Source: Prasinococcaceae sp. CCMP 1430
Lineage: Eukaryota > Prasinodermophyta > Palmophyllophyceae > Prasinococcales > Prasinococcaceae
Assembly: GCA_013416795.1 (NCBI GenBank)
Contig: RQSC01000033.1
Location: forward strand, 401,514-453,396
Direction of reading: 5' to 3'
DNA: 51,883 bases
The notes beneath the pieces are model-generated. The model was given only the letters and a program-made list of their open reading frames with translations. It was not told where the DNA came from and did not search any database. The position numbers and the translations under genes were made by a program. Below, piece by piece: positions 1-11,407 of this stretch; the stretch's first letter is position 1; each line of letters opens with the position of its first letter.

Positions 1-284
1 GTGCCCAAGGTGGGGCGGCGTCGCCCGCATCGCTCGCTGGCACGGAGGGCCCGCGCATGCGCGCGCACCGCACAGGGGGCCTTGCGCGGCCGCGGGGCCG
101 CGGCAACGCGGCGACTGCGGGGAGGAGCTCGGTTCACCCCTCGCCGGCGTTCGAACAATGAGGCGGCGCAAAAATGGCAATGACGGCATGCTTGCCAACA
201 CGCGCCCGACGCGCGCACGCCCCGAGCGAACGCCCGCGAGGGTCCGCACCGCCTGTTAGCTCTTACTGTCATTTCACAAGTCTA

Positions 285-1053
285 CTACAACGGCCGCGGG
301 CACGGCTTGACGTCCCAAATGTCGTCCGCGTACTCCTGGATGGTGCGATCGCTCGAGAACTTGCCGCTGCCAGCCGTGCTCATGATGCTCATCGTGATCC
401 AACGCTCCTTGTCGAGGTAGGCGGCGTCCACCTCGTCCTGCGCGCGCAAGTAGTCGTCGAAGTCGTGCTGCAGCAGGTAGAAGTCGCTGTCGAGCGTGTC
501 GAGCATGGGGCCGAAGTACTCAGCCCAGCCGAAGTCGCCTGAGCGCACGCTGTGCATGGCGGCCTCGAAGCGCTCGCTCCCGCGGCGGTACTGCGTGCCG
601 TCGCGCACGCGCATCACCTCGTCCTTCGACGCGCCGAAGATGAACATGTTCTCCACGCCGATCTCCTCCGCGATCTCCACGTTGGCGCCGTCCATCGTGC
701 CGATGATCACGCCCCCGTTCATCACGAACTTCATGTTGCTCGTCCCGCTCGCCTCCGTGCCCGCCGTGGAGATGTGCTGGCTGAGCTCCGAGCCCGGCAC
801 GATGACCTCGGCGAGCGACACGTTGTAGTCGGTCATGAATGCCACCTTGAGGTACGGCGAGACGTCGGGATCGTTGTTCACCACCTCGCCCACCGCGTTG
901 ACGAGCTTGATGATGCGCTTGGCGGCGTCGTAGCCGGGCGCAGCCTTGCCGCCCAGCATCGCCATGCGCGGCACGACGTCCTTGCGCTCCTCCGGGCTCA
1001 TCCCCTTGATGCGATGGTAGCGGTCTATCAGCGACAGGATGTTCAGCAGCTGC

Positions 1054-1091
<38 letters not shown>

Positions 1092-3146
1092 GAGCGCGCC
1101 CTCCGGCGGGGTGACGCCGCAGCGCTCCTCGAGCAGCGCCGCCAGGCGCGCCTTGTTTGCCTGCTTGGACGCCCACCACTTCTTGCGGAACGCCTTGTCG
1201 TTGACGTGCTCGCGCAGCCCGGAGAGCAGGTCGAGGTGCGTGGTCCACATGGAGGTGCCCAGCGCCTCGGTGATGGTGTCGGCGAGCGTGGGGTTGCAGA
1301 ATGCCAGCCAGCGGCGCTGCGTGACGCCGTTGGTCTTGTTCTGGAACTTGTGGGGCCAGAGCTCGTAGAAGTCCTTGAAGATGGTCTCCTTGATGAGCTC
1401 CGAGTGGATCGCCGCCACGCCGTTGACGGTGTGGCTGGCCACCAGCGCCAGCGAGGCCATGCGCACCGCCTTGTAGCCCTCGTACTCCTCGATGATGCTC
1501 ATGCTGCTGATGCGGTCCCAGTCGTCGCCGAAGTGCGAGCGCACCTCCTGCAGGAAGCGCCAGTTGATGTCGTAGATGATCTGCATGTGGCGCGGCAGCA
1601 GCTGCTCCACGAGCTCCACCGGCCACTTCTCGAGCGCCTCGGGCAGCACGGTGTGGTTGGTGAAGGAGAAGACGCGCGTGGTGATCGCCCACGCCGAGGT
1701 CCAGCCGAGGCCCTCGTCGTCCATGAGCACGCGCATGAGCTCGGCCACGCCGATGGTCGGGTGCGTGTCGTTGAGCTGGATGGCCACCTTGTGGGGGAAC
1801 TCGTCGAAGTTCTCGTGGTGCTCCTTGTAGCGGCGGATCATGTCCTGGATGGAGGCGCTGACGAAGAAGTGCTGCTGCTTGAGGCGCAGCTCCTTGCCCT
1901 GGTACGTCCGGTCGTCGGGGTAGAGCACGGCGGAGATGGTCTCGGCGCGCTGCTTGTTGAGGATGGCCGCCACGTAGTCGCCGGTGTTGAACGACTGCAG
2001 GTCGAAGTCCTCGGCGGGCTTGGCACCCCACAGGCGCAGGTTGGTCGTGTTCTCGGTGCCGAAGCCTGGGATCGGGTTGTCGTACGCCACCGCCTCGATT
2101 TGCTCGGCCGGCACCCAGCGGAAGCGCTGGCGGCCGTCGTCGTCGTACACCTGCACGTGGCCGTAGAAGCCCACGGGGTAGCGCACGCTCACGCGCTCGA
2201 CCTCCCAGGGGTTCCCGAAGGTGAGCCAGTAGTCGGGGCTCTCGTGCTGGAAGCCGTCGGTGATGAACTGCTTGAACATGCCGTACTGGTAGCGGATGCC
2301 GTAGCCCCACGCGGGCAGGTTGAGCGACGCCATCGAATCGAGGAAGCACGCGGCCAGGCGGCCCAGGCCGCCGTTGCCCAGCGCGGCGTCGTTCTCCTGC
2401 TCGATGATGGTCTCCAGGTCGTAGCCGAGCTGCGCGAGCGCCTCCTCGTACTGCGTCTTGAGGCCGAGGTTCGAGACGACGTTGAGCAGCGAGCGGCCCA
2501 TCAGGAACTCCATCGAAAGGTAGTACACGCGCTTCGGGTTCGAGGTGTTGAAGTGCGCCTGCGTGTCGTTCCAGCTCTCCATCAGGCGGTCGCGCACGCT
2601 GTGCGCGATCGCCTGGTACGCCTCGCGGTTGTCGAACTTGTACCTGCTGCTGGCCACCGTGTACTCCACGTGGTTGATGATCGACTGCTCCAGGGACAGC
2701 ACGTCCGACTTGAGGTACGAGTCCATCAGCGAGAAGAGCAGCTGCGAGCGGTGCTTCTCCTCATCGTCCAGGCTTGCGCCGTCGGGCATGGTGCTGGGGG
2801 GCCGCACGTCGCCGCCGCGCGTGCTGTGCTTCTTTCTCGCGGCCACGGCGGCCTCGGTCTGCGTGAGCACCGTGGTGAGCACCGCCTGCACGTTCGTCGC
2901 CGTGGCGGGGCTGAGTTTTTTGCCGTCGCCGTCCTGGACGTAGAAGCTGTCCGAGGCGGTCGAGTCCGAGGTGTCGACCTCCGCGCGCTGCACGTCGAGC
3001 CCGAGGTCTTGCATGGTGGCGCACACCGTCTGCAGCAGGCCCGGGCGGTTGAACGCGGAGATGCACACGAGCGTCGCCGTGGGGTCCGCGTCGTTGTCGA
3101 CGGTGACCTTGAGGGCCGCGACATTCTTTCCCTTCTCCTTGGCGGC
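285..3146 (-). CDS. Alpha-glucan (glycogen/starch) phosphorylase with N-terminal ACT domain, 5' exon missing
   Basis: Phosphorolysis of alpha-1,4-glucan to glucose-1-phosphate (GT35 family, PLP-dependent). The first ~85 visible residues form an ACT domain (FNRPGLLQTVCATMQDLGLD, then a DSFYVQDGDGKK strand), a ligand-binding regulatory fold. The catalytic part follows with YYLSMEFLMGRSL, GNGGLGRLAACFLDS, QLNDTHPTIGVAELMR, KRIHEYKRQLLN and the PLP-site motif EASGTSNMKF, whose Lys is about residue 806 of the visible chain. It ends WDVKPCPRPL and the stop is TAG. Reading upstream there is no ATG before an in-frame TGA; a good acceptor (gctcgcag, cut before 3146) indicates that the start codon lies in an unresolved upstream exon. 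The family assignment is certain. The ACT fusion is seen directly, and I infer that it confers allosteric control. Confidence 0.93.
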
Positions 3147-5471
3147 CTGCGAGCGTCCGGCGCCATCGGGTCAGCGGCGCGCGCCGATGATGGACGCAGG
3201 CGGGCGCGGGCGTTTTTACGGTTCGACCTCCCAAAATGCGGCATTCCGGGCTTTCTCACGCCCCACACATCATCAAACCAAACCGCCGTTGGTGTGCTGG
3301 TTTTTGCTCGAGGCCAGCGCGAAGATCAAAACTCAACGCGCCGTTTTTGCGTGCATTCTGATACAACAAACAAAAAACATTTCGTGTGATTTATCGTCAC
3401 ATATTCCACCGACAATTCCCCGAGTGTGACCTGCAAAACACATGCAGTTTGGTTGGTGCTCAGAAAAAAAAAAGAGTTTTCCGGAGCTTTGGTTGGACCG
3501 CATCAATCGAGCGGTGGAAGGGACGCTCCTCCGCGCCGACGAGCCCCGGTGCACAGCTCCGGCCAGGCCCCGCCAGCTCGGCTCGGCGAGCGCTGCACCG
3601 ACCGACCCAGGCTCCGCGTCCGACCGACCGACCGAGCCTGCAGCGGGCGTGCAGCAGGGGCTGCCAGCCCGCCAGCGGGGTGCCTCCCTGCGTTCGTCGT
3701 TCGGACCTCATGGCGGCAGGGGCGCCCGCGTCCGACCGACCGAGGCGCGAGCTAACGGGCGCGAGGTGGCGACGCCACCCACCGACGCCAGCCACAGCCT
3801 CAGCTGTGCACGGCCCGAGCCGGCCGGGGACGCAGCCACAGCTCCCAGCCGCTGAAACGTTCACGTTCGCCGCGCGCCGAATCGAACTCTGCAGATTTTT
3901 AAGAACCTTTGGGTCGAGGTCAAAAGGCGCGGGAGGTGATGCGAATATTCCGCGAAACTGCCTCGGCGGCGGCGGCGGGCAAACGGCGCACTCGCGTTCG
4001 GGGAACCGCGCGGCGGCGCTGCCGCGGCGGGCGGGCGGGAGCCCCCTGCACCCGCGCTCCCCAGGCATCGCCCTGCGGGCGCCGCGCGCACCTCGCGCCC
4101 GCAGGCCCGCGCCGCGCCAGCGCGCACAAACCCCAAACACGACCCAAACCCACACGCGCCACTCTCATATCAAAAATAAAGATATTGGAGGGCCGGAGGG
4201 CGGGCCGCCGATCGCGGCCGCGGACCCTCCGCCCGCGCCACGGGCACGTGGGGCAGCTCTCCCCGCCCCCGCCCTGCTCCTTTTTCTTCTGGGCGCCGAG
4301 CCCTTTTCTCCTTTTCTTCGGTCCCGCCCGCAGCGCGTTTCGATCCAATCGGGGGCAAAGCCAAAAAAAAAGAGGGGCTTTCTTCGGCGTGTGTTTGCAC
4401 CATCGCATCCCGCTAACATCGCAAAAGGCCTTCGGAAGGGAGGTTTTTTTCCCGTTTCCGCGGGTGAATGCGTGCGTGCGCCGCCGATCGAAGGTGGCGG
4501 TGGCGCGAAAAGTGGGTGAGTGCCAGTTCTGCGGAAAGACTTTCGGTGTCGTTCGCGTTGGGCTTTTGTGGTTTGGCGCGGTGCGTCAGTTCGGTTTGAT
4601 TGGGTTTTGGGATGGAGGCCCAGGCCTCCGTCGCGTCCGAAGCGCGGAAAAACGGAAAAACGGCAACGCGGGAAAACGGCCCGCGCGCGCGCGCGCGCGC
4701 ACGCCGCGCGGTGGCGGAAGGGTGTGTGCGCGCGGGCGAATGCGAAGTGATGGCACCAAAATATCTATTTCGCGCTCGCGCGCGCGCGCCGGTTTCGCTG
4801 CGGCGGCCCGACCCGGCAGTCCGGGAGGTCCAACGCAACCACCCACCCACCCAACCAACCAACCGCCCCACCAACCAACGACGACGAACCTGCATCCAGC
4901 CGGGCGAAACGCGCGCGCGCGCGCGCGCGCTCGCGGCTTCCCGTCCCCATCCGTCCAAGCCTGACCGGCGCGATCCGCGCCCGATCGCGCGCCATCGAGC
5001 CCGCGCGCCCGAGCGCGTCCGAACCCCGTCCCCGATGGGCCCGAGACGCGACGCGGGGGGGAGAACGCGCAAACTGACCGACCGACGACTGACTGACGAC
5101 GGACTGCCGGCGGATGGATTGTCTTCCGGCGGGAATGACGCGGGCCCGCGCCGGCGCGCGCCGCGAACGCGACGCAGTTCGGGTTCGCACCATACGAAGA
5201 ATAACACAATGAAATATGATATATTTGATAAACCCTCATCAAAGGGGTCTCGGTCGTAACGATGTAAAGTGATGTGTTGGTGTTTAGGGTATGTGCCGAG
5301 GGGGAGGGAGGCTCGGTCGCGGAGGGGGCTTTTTCCCCCCCGGGCGCCGCCCGCCGCGCGCGCGAAACGAAAAATTCAAACGCGCGCGCGCGCGTTAACA
5401 CCGCCATCAAACGCCATGCGCCCGGCCCGCCCGAGCGCGCGCGCGCGCGCGCGCCGCGCGCGCGGCGCGCG
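3147..5471. other. Gene-poor GC-rich stretch with AT islands and simple repeats
   Basis: I see no recognisable protein or RNA gene. The open frames here are low-complexity Arg/Ala/Pro/Gly translations. There are AT-rich islands at about 3330-3480, 4145-4175 and 5205-5290, the last containing one TTTAGGG word, and alternating GC runs near 4681-4700, 4910-4930 and 5430-5470. The promoter and first exon of the upstream phosphorylase presumably lie in the first few hundred bases. Confidence 0.5.
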
Positions 5472-5472
5472 N
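5472..5472. other. Single ambiguous base, possible contig join
   Basis: One N lies between a run of alternating GC and an ABC1K coding exon that stops exactly here. I read it as a likely assembly join rather than a simple base-call failure. Confidence 0.5.
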
Positions 5473-5711
5473 CCCGCGGCCGTCGAGCAGCAGAGCGCCG
5501 CACACGGCGCGCACTTCCGGCGACCTATCGGCTAGGATGCGCGACACGACCACCGGGTAAGCGCTCCTCACCACCTCAAAGTCTGGATCGAGTAGAGAAG
5601 CGGTGCCCTCGAGTGAGCCCAAAGCGCGCGCCACCAGAGACAGCTCCGCTGGCAGCTCGAAGTCGAAGTGCCCCAGCGCCTCGCCCATACGCGCCATAAG
5701 CCCTTGGAAGT
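5473..5711 (-). CDS. ABC1/UbiB-family kinase (ABC1K), orphan 3' exon fragment
   Basis: About 80 codons match the C-terminal region of plant and algal ABC1K proteins, atypical kinases of plastids and mitochondria linked to quinone and lipid metabolism. Diagnostic words are ELSLVARALGSLEGTASLLD and DFEVVRSAYPVVVSRILADR. On the minus strand a clean acceptor (gccgcgcag) precedes the exon at 5711. The reading frame runs into the N at 5472, so the C-terminus is missing. No upstream ABC1K exon exists, because the plus-strand Myb gene starts 27 bases away. The piece is therefore either a relic or the result of a misjoin. The family call is strong, but the gene is not functional as shown. Confidence 0.8.
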
Positions 5712-5738
5712 CTGCGCGGCCCGCGCCGCCGATGCGAA

Positions 5739-8379
5739 ATGGGCGGGGCGCGGCCGAAGGGGGCCGCCGGCGGCGCCGACCACAAGCAAGGGGGATGGAC
5801 CTCCGCGGAGGACAAGATGCTCGCGGAGCTGCAGGTGCGCGCGCGGCCGCAGAGGGCGCGAGCGCGCGCGGCAGCGGAAGTTGAGGCGCCCGGCGCGGCG
5901 CCGGTCGCCCGTGCGGGCTCGAGGCGCAGCTGGCGGCGCTGACACGCGCGATATGCGCCGCGGGCGACGCGCAGGGGAAGCTCGGCAACAGATGGAGCGC
6001 CGTGGCACAGCACATGCCCGGTCGCACGGGCCAGCAGTGCGCGCAGCGCTGGCGGCACAAGGTGAGGCGCGCGCCCAGTGTTCCCGCACGCGCTCTCGGC
6101 AGGTCGCAGCGCCCTGCGCGACCTCGCGCTGACGATTGCCGTGCCGCGCGCGTGCAGGTCAACCCCATCATCAGGAAGGACAAGTGGACTGAGGAAGAGG
6201 ACCAGAAGGTGCGCCTCGCTGCCCACCCCCACCCCCATCCCCGGCGCAGCGTCGCGCGAGGCCGGCGCCGCGTGCCCTCGCTGTGCGCAACAGTCTTTTT
6301 CGGGGGGAGAATTTTTTCGGGGGGGAAGGGGTGCAGGGGAAACGCCAGTGGCGCGCGCACACGCGCGCCAGGAGGGGGCACGCGCGCGCGCGCGCGCAGG
6401 TGCGTCTCAGCCGGACCTGCTACCGGCGATTGGCACGAGCATGCCAGCTACCGCCGCGGGGGGGGGGGGGGGGGCACTCGCCCTCTCCTTGACGCGCGCG
6501 GCAGCCCCGACGCGCGCTCCTCGCGTGCGCGCGGTTTGCCCCGGGGAAATTCAAAAAAAAAACCGCCGGAAAATTTTGCGGCCCGCGGCGCTGCCGTAAC
6601 GCCCTGGCGGGCGGGACAGAGAGAACCAATGCGCCTTGCGGGGCGCCGCACAAATGCGTCCCGTCTCTGCGCGTCGCAGGTGAACCCCACCCGCACAACG
6701 TGCCCCCGACCGAGCGCGGACTGCGCGCGCCCCGCGCCGACGCGATGCAGCGCCAGCGCCGCGGCGGCGGGGCTGGTAGTGCGCAGCGCAGGGGGCCATG
6801 GCGCAGTGTACTGACCCCTCTCCGAATGCGTGCACATGCTTCCTCTCTCTCTCCTGCTTTCCTCGCGCCCCTGCTCCCCCCACCTGTGCGCATGCCGCCC
6901 GCCCCGCACTGCCCCTCGCGAACGCAGCTCGCCGATCTCCACAAGGAGTATGGCAACAAGTGGGCAGAGATCGCGCGGCGGCTGGAAGGGCGCACCGACC
7001 AGCAGTGCATGGGCCGTTGGCGCCGGCACCTCGACCCTAGCATCAAGAAGGAGGCCTGGGCGAAGGACGAGGACCAACTGCTCCTCGGGCTGCACAAGCA
7101 GCATGGGTCGAGCTGGGCGCTCATCTCCCAGTCCATCGAGGGGCGCACGGCGCAGCAGTGCCGCGCGCGCTACTTCCAGATGCAGTGCTGGGACGCGGAC
7201 CGCCCCAACAAGGCGTCCTCGCAGCAGAAGCAGCAGCAACAAAAGCAGCAGCAGGCGACGGGCACCGTCGCAGCTGCCGCCGCGCACGCAGCCGCGATGC
7301 TCGCAGACCAGCCGCAGTCTGCCGCCGCGGCCGCGGCCGCCGCGGCCGCGTGTGGCACTTGGTTGGCGCAGCTCAGTCCCGCGCAGGCCGCCGCTGCCGC
7401 CGTTGCGGCCAGCCAGGCCACAGGGCAGGGCGTGCAGGGCCAGGCCAAGCAGGACGTGACGGACGCCATGAACACCCTCCTGGCGACTCCCAACTCGATC
7501 CATCAGATGGCGGCGGCCCTGGCCACGTACACGCCGGGCTCGCTCCTCGGTCAGCAGCACGCTGCCGCATTGTGGAGCCAGGGCATGTTCCCGCCTCCCA
7601 GCGCGGGTGCCGGGGGCGTCAGCGCGGGAGCGGCGGGTGGGGGCGCGGGGCCGAGCGGGACCGCTGCCGGGGCGGGGGGGAGCAAGCACGCGGCGGGCGC
7701 TGGCGCGGCCGGGCGCGGCGGTGTGGGCATCCTGCGTCCGGGTGCGCCGCCGACGCCCAGCGCCGTGCTGAGCACGCCGGGCACCGGCCATATTCTCAAC
7801 CACCTGCTCGGTCTGCCATCCGACTCGCCGCCCACGCCGCCCAACCTTTTCAATCTCGGAGATCCGGCAGCGCTGGGCGGGCAGTTCGGCCACTTCACGC
7901 CGCCGGACGGCGCCGGTGGCGCAGGAGGGGGGCCGGGCACCGTTGGCAGCGGGGGCAGCGGAGGGCACAGGCTGAGCCTGGACAACGTGTCGCTGCCGCG
8001 CTCGCTCGACGAGTCGCCTGGCACAGGCTCAACGCCGGGCAGCACGGGGAAGACGGGCGGTGTCGCAGCGGGGGCAAAGAAGCGGCCGGCGGAAGGCAGG
8101 GCCACCGAGAACGTCGAGTGCGTTGGCGGATCGCCCGAAAACGATGGTGCTCCGCGTGTGAAGCGGGCGCGCGGGGGCTTCGCACCTGCCGAGCTCACGA
8201 GGCACGGCGTCTTCGCGACGCCGGCGGTGGGCGCTAAGACCGCCTCGGTGACGGCCGCAGCGGCGCGCGCCGAGGAGGACGTCTCGCCCGATGCGCTCCT
8301 GCCGCGGGCGCCAGGCTCGGGCGGCTCCGTCGACGAAACTCGCAGCCGGATGTACTCCCTGCTCGACTCGGCGCAGTGA
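5739..8379 (+). CDS. Myb-repeat transcription factor (SNAPC4/3R-Myb-like), four exons
   Basis: Proposed exons are 5739-5834, 5930-6061, 6158-6208 and 6928-8379. All introns are GT-AG and phase 0, giving 576 aa. Three Myb repeats follow in order: R1 (GGWTSAEDKML ... NRWSAVAQHMPGRTGQQC), R2 (KWTEEEDQK joined to LADLHKEYGNKWAEIARRL, then GRTDQQCMGRW) and R3 (WAKDEDQLLLGLHKQHGSSW, then GRTAQQCRARY). R1 has an unusually long W-to-W spacing of about 34 residues. The RT-QC-RW and LDP pattern resembles SNAPC4 or Bas1 proteins more than plant R2R3 factors. The long C-terminus is Gln-, Ala- and Gly-rich and probably disordered. It is expected to be nuclear and DNA-binding; the target genes are unknown. 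It converges on the Spen gene. Confidence 0.85.
6209..6927 (+). other. Long third intron of the Myb gene
   Basis: This 719-nt intron is several times longer than the others in the window. It holds a 17-G run (6458-6474), a 30-nt alternating GC stretch and A/T tracts. At 6680 a gcgtcgcag acceptor-like site precedes GTGAACCCC, echoing the true exon-3 start GTCAACCCC. I see no conserved coding sequence in it, because R2 reads straight across the splice. Confidence 0.6.
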
Positions 8380-8615
8380 GAACGGCGGCAGCAGCACACA
8401 TCCACCCTAGTTAGCTTGGCTGCAGCAAACAGACGAATGACAGTGACTGACACTACATATAAACCTCGCCTTTGGGGCACATATTACGCTTGCACGTGCG
8501 CGCGCATGCCGCGCGCACTTGCAGAGTTAGTTGTGATGGGTGGGGCGTTCTCAGCCAGGAACGGGGGAGGCGCGCCGGCTGGACGCAGCACTGCCCAGGC
8601 GCGCTCGATCCTCCT

Positions 8616-11407
8616 TCACCTGTTCTTCGGCTGATTGCTGAGCTGCTGGATGAGCGACGCGGCCTGCCCAAGGAGCTGGTTGTACAGCTGCGTGGGGTCG
8701 CTGGAAGGCTGCTGGGCCTGCGGCTGTGCTGGCGGCTGCGGCTGCGCAAAAGGTGGCTGGGGTTGATGCGGCATGCCGCCACCCATGCCGCCCCACTGTT
8801 GACCTGGCACCTGCTGCTGCGGCACCGACGGCAGCTGCTGGGAGGGCATCTGCTGCGCATGCGGTTGTAGCGCTTGCTGCGGCATGGCTGGGTCGTATGG
8901 GGCGCTGGGATTGAAGCCGCCCGTGGCGGGGAGAGGCGGGGGTTGCTGCTGCTGCTGCAGCTGCTGCTGCTGCTGCTGCTGCGGCGGCGGCGGCAGCATG
9001 AATGGCGGCGGGACGGACTGCTGCTGACGTTGCATGGTGGGGGGCTGCTGTGGTTGTTGCTGCGGCAGCACGGAGTTGTTGGCGTAGCCCAAGCCGCCAC
9101 CCATGCTTCCCGCCATTCCCACGGCCTGGCCGGCGCCAGTGCTCTGAACGTTGCCTCCCACGCCCATGGGGGGGGCGGTCGGCTCCGATGGCAGCACCTG
9201 CGGCCCAGCGTTCGACGCCATCAGCACGCCGAAGAGCACGTCGTTGCGCTGCGACTGGATCGCCATGCGCGAGAAGTCTGAGGGCGGCACCGCAAACATC
9301 GTGGCCTGCCCGCTGGGGAGACGAGCCACAGCCGCGCGGCCACGCTCGGCGAGGTAGTTGCCAAACTCGAAGAAGGCACTGCGCTCGCTGGCGTCGACGG
9401 CCTCCAGTGTGATGACTGCCGCGTCGGGCGTGACATGATTGGCCAGCGTCGCGAGTTCGGTGCGCGCGACGAAGCTGATAGCATCGGGGAGGATGTGCTC
9501 TTGGCGCAGCGTGCCACGCAGCAGTGTAGCGCGCGCACGGCACACAGGAGTGCCGCTCTTGGTGAGCACTCCCTGCCACACCACTGTGCCTGGCTGGACG
9601 TTCGCGAGCGGGTCTTTGCTGGCCTGGCTAGGCGCATCGGATCCAAGACGCGCTCGCTTTGCGCTTTGGTTGTACCCATGACCGATGCCGCCGTCCCCGC
9701 CATAGCCCATGCCTGCACCTCCGTCCATGTAGCCACCCTGACCGTATCCAAGCTGGCGTTTGCCCTCGGAGAGGCCCTGCGCCTGATGCTGCTTTACCAC
9801 ATCGTCGGTGATCTTCGACTTCGAGTACTTCAGCAGGATGCGCGGGTTGTTGAAGAGCCTTCCCCCCTGCAGGTTGGCCATGGCGGCCATGGCGCTCGAC
9901 AAGGTGGTGTACTCTACGAAGGAGTAGTCGCGGTTGGAGAAGGTCTTCAGGCGCAAGATCTCACCGAAGGGTGCAAACGCGCCCCGGAGCTGCCTCTCGC
10001 TAAGCTTCATGCCTTTTGGCACGCCGACCCAGAGGACCGTGGTGGGATCGCCGGCGTCTGACATAGCGTGCGTCACCTTTCGACCAGGCTCGGGCACACC
10101 GCCGCCCATCGGCGGAGGGGCGTCTCTTTCCCTCTTGGGGCGGCCGCCGCGCGTGCCGCGACGAGTGGCTCGCCCGCCGTCGAGCCCCGCTGGGTCACCA
10201 CCAGGTCCCGACGACATTGCAGGTTGCCCGCGGTCGGGCTGACCGAGCTGAGCAAGCGCAGCGCTGGGCTGGCCAGACTTAGGGACAAACTCCATCGCGA
10301 GCCCATCGGCGCCGCCCATGTCCTTGCCCTGAAGGTTCGTGTAGGCCTCTACCGCCGCCTCCGTCCACTTGAAGTCAACGAAAGCGCGGCCACGCTGCGC
10401 ATGGAAGGCGATCGTGTCAATGTCGCCGAAGGGCGCGAAAAGCTCTTGCAGCTTCTCTTTGGACTGGTTGCTGCCGATGTTGGCCACCTCGAGGAAGCGC
10501 GTCGGTTTGCCGCCGCGCGCAAACTCGATGCGCATCGGGCGGCCGTACGCAGTAAAGCCGTGCATGGCTTGTTGCGCGCGGATCGAGGCGGCCACGGAGG
10601 AGAAGTTGACAAAGCCATAGCAGCGATTCGTGAGCACGGAAACACTCTCGGGGTGGAAGGGCGCGAATAGACGGCCGAGCTCCAGTTCGGACATGGTGGT
10701 GGACAGGTTGCCGACGTACAGGTGGCGCGTGGGAATGTCCTGTGCGCGGGGTTTGGCAGCGCGTGTCAGACTATGGCTGAGCGATCGCGAGCAGATGGGA
10801 CGAGTCGGTTGCAAGGGCCAAGTAGGGTTGGGTACGATGAGCGTACCTGGTTGGGCTTTGTGCGCGGCCTCGGCTGCTTAAGACCCGAGGCGTTCTTGTG
10901 CTGCTGCTGCGCGGACGCATCCGTCGCATGGGACTTTGCATTGGCGTTGCCCGGCGATGCCGGGCCGGTAGACTCAGGCGCTCCGGAGGCGTTGACGGCG
11001 TCGGGACCACCGGCGTCACTGGCGGGCGCAGCGGGAGTTGCTACCGCGTTTGGCTGGCCACGTGCATCTGGCGCTGGAGCCGGCGCCTGCTGCTGCTCTT
11101 GCTGTGGATGAGGCGCCTCCGACTTCTCGGTCGGGGGCGTGGCCCCGCCCGCAGCCTCTGCAGGCGCGTCAGACTGCTCAGGCGCTGGTGCTGGCTCCTG
11201 AGGAGCGGCGTTCGATCCCGTGACTGGCGCGGCGGGCTGCGGCTCAATCGTCGCCGGGGCGGACACCGGGGCAGACTCTGGTGGAGGAGCGGGCGCGTCC
11301 GTGGGGTCATCCGCCGGCGCAGGTGTGTTCTGCTGCTCTGGTGCAGCAGGCGCCTGCTCTGGAGCTGCGCTGGGCGCGCCCCCAGCGTCGTCCTCTCCCT
11401 CTGTCAT
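8616..11407 (-). CDS. Spen-family RNA-binding protein (FPA-like): three RRMs plus SPOC domain
   Basis: Two exons, 11407-10847 and 10739-8616, are joined by a 107-nt intron (CAACCAG/gtacgc ... gcgcacag/GACATT), giving 894 aa. The first ~185 residues are Pro/Ala/Gln-rich and probably disordered. RRM1 begins HLYVGNLSTTMSELELGRLF, RRM2 contains RGRAFVDFKWTEAAVEAYTN and RRM3 begins TTVLWVGVPKGMKLSERQL. A SPOC domain follows (GTVVWQGVLTKSGTPVCRA ... FAVPPSDFSRMA). The C-terminus is Gln/Pro/Gly-rich with a poly-Gln run encoded by a CAG tract. Plant FPA controls poly(A)-site choice and transcription termination; a similar nuclear role is inferred. The ATG at 11407 is the first in the open frame. Confidence 0.88.
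8944..8982. repeat. Trinucleotide (TGC/CAG) tract inside the Spen gene
   Basis: Near-perfect TGC triplets with one interruption (TGCAGC) encode a poly-Gln segment on the minus strand. A run of CGG triplets encoding poly-Pro follows directly. It is a candidate site of length variation. Confidence 0.8.

Noticed and set aside
552-3389. A 945-codon plus-strand open frame across the first phosphorylase
   Set aside because: It is the antisense shadow of a clearly conserved enzyme in very GC-rich DNA; its translation is low-complexity His/Val/Arg/Leu. The same holds for the long opposite-strand frames over NAT10 (34361-37813) and the second phosphorylase (47361-50336).
3460-5207. Several 150-380 codon open frames between the first phosphorylase and 5472
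   Set aside because: All are Arg/Ala/Pro/Gly-biased, overlap one another on both strands and show no domain or conserved word.
5205-5290. Small nuclear RNA or other RNA gene in an AT island
   Set aside because: No conserved U1, U2, U4, U5 or U6 words, no tRNA boxes and no clear fold; composition alone is not evidence.
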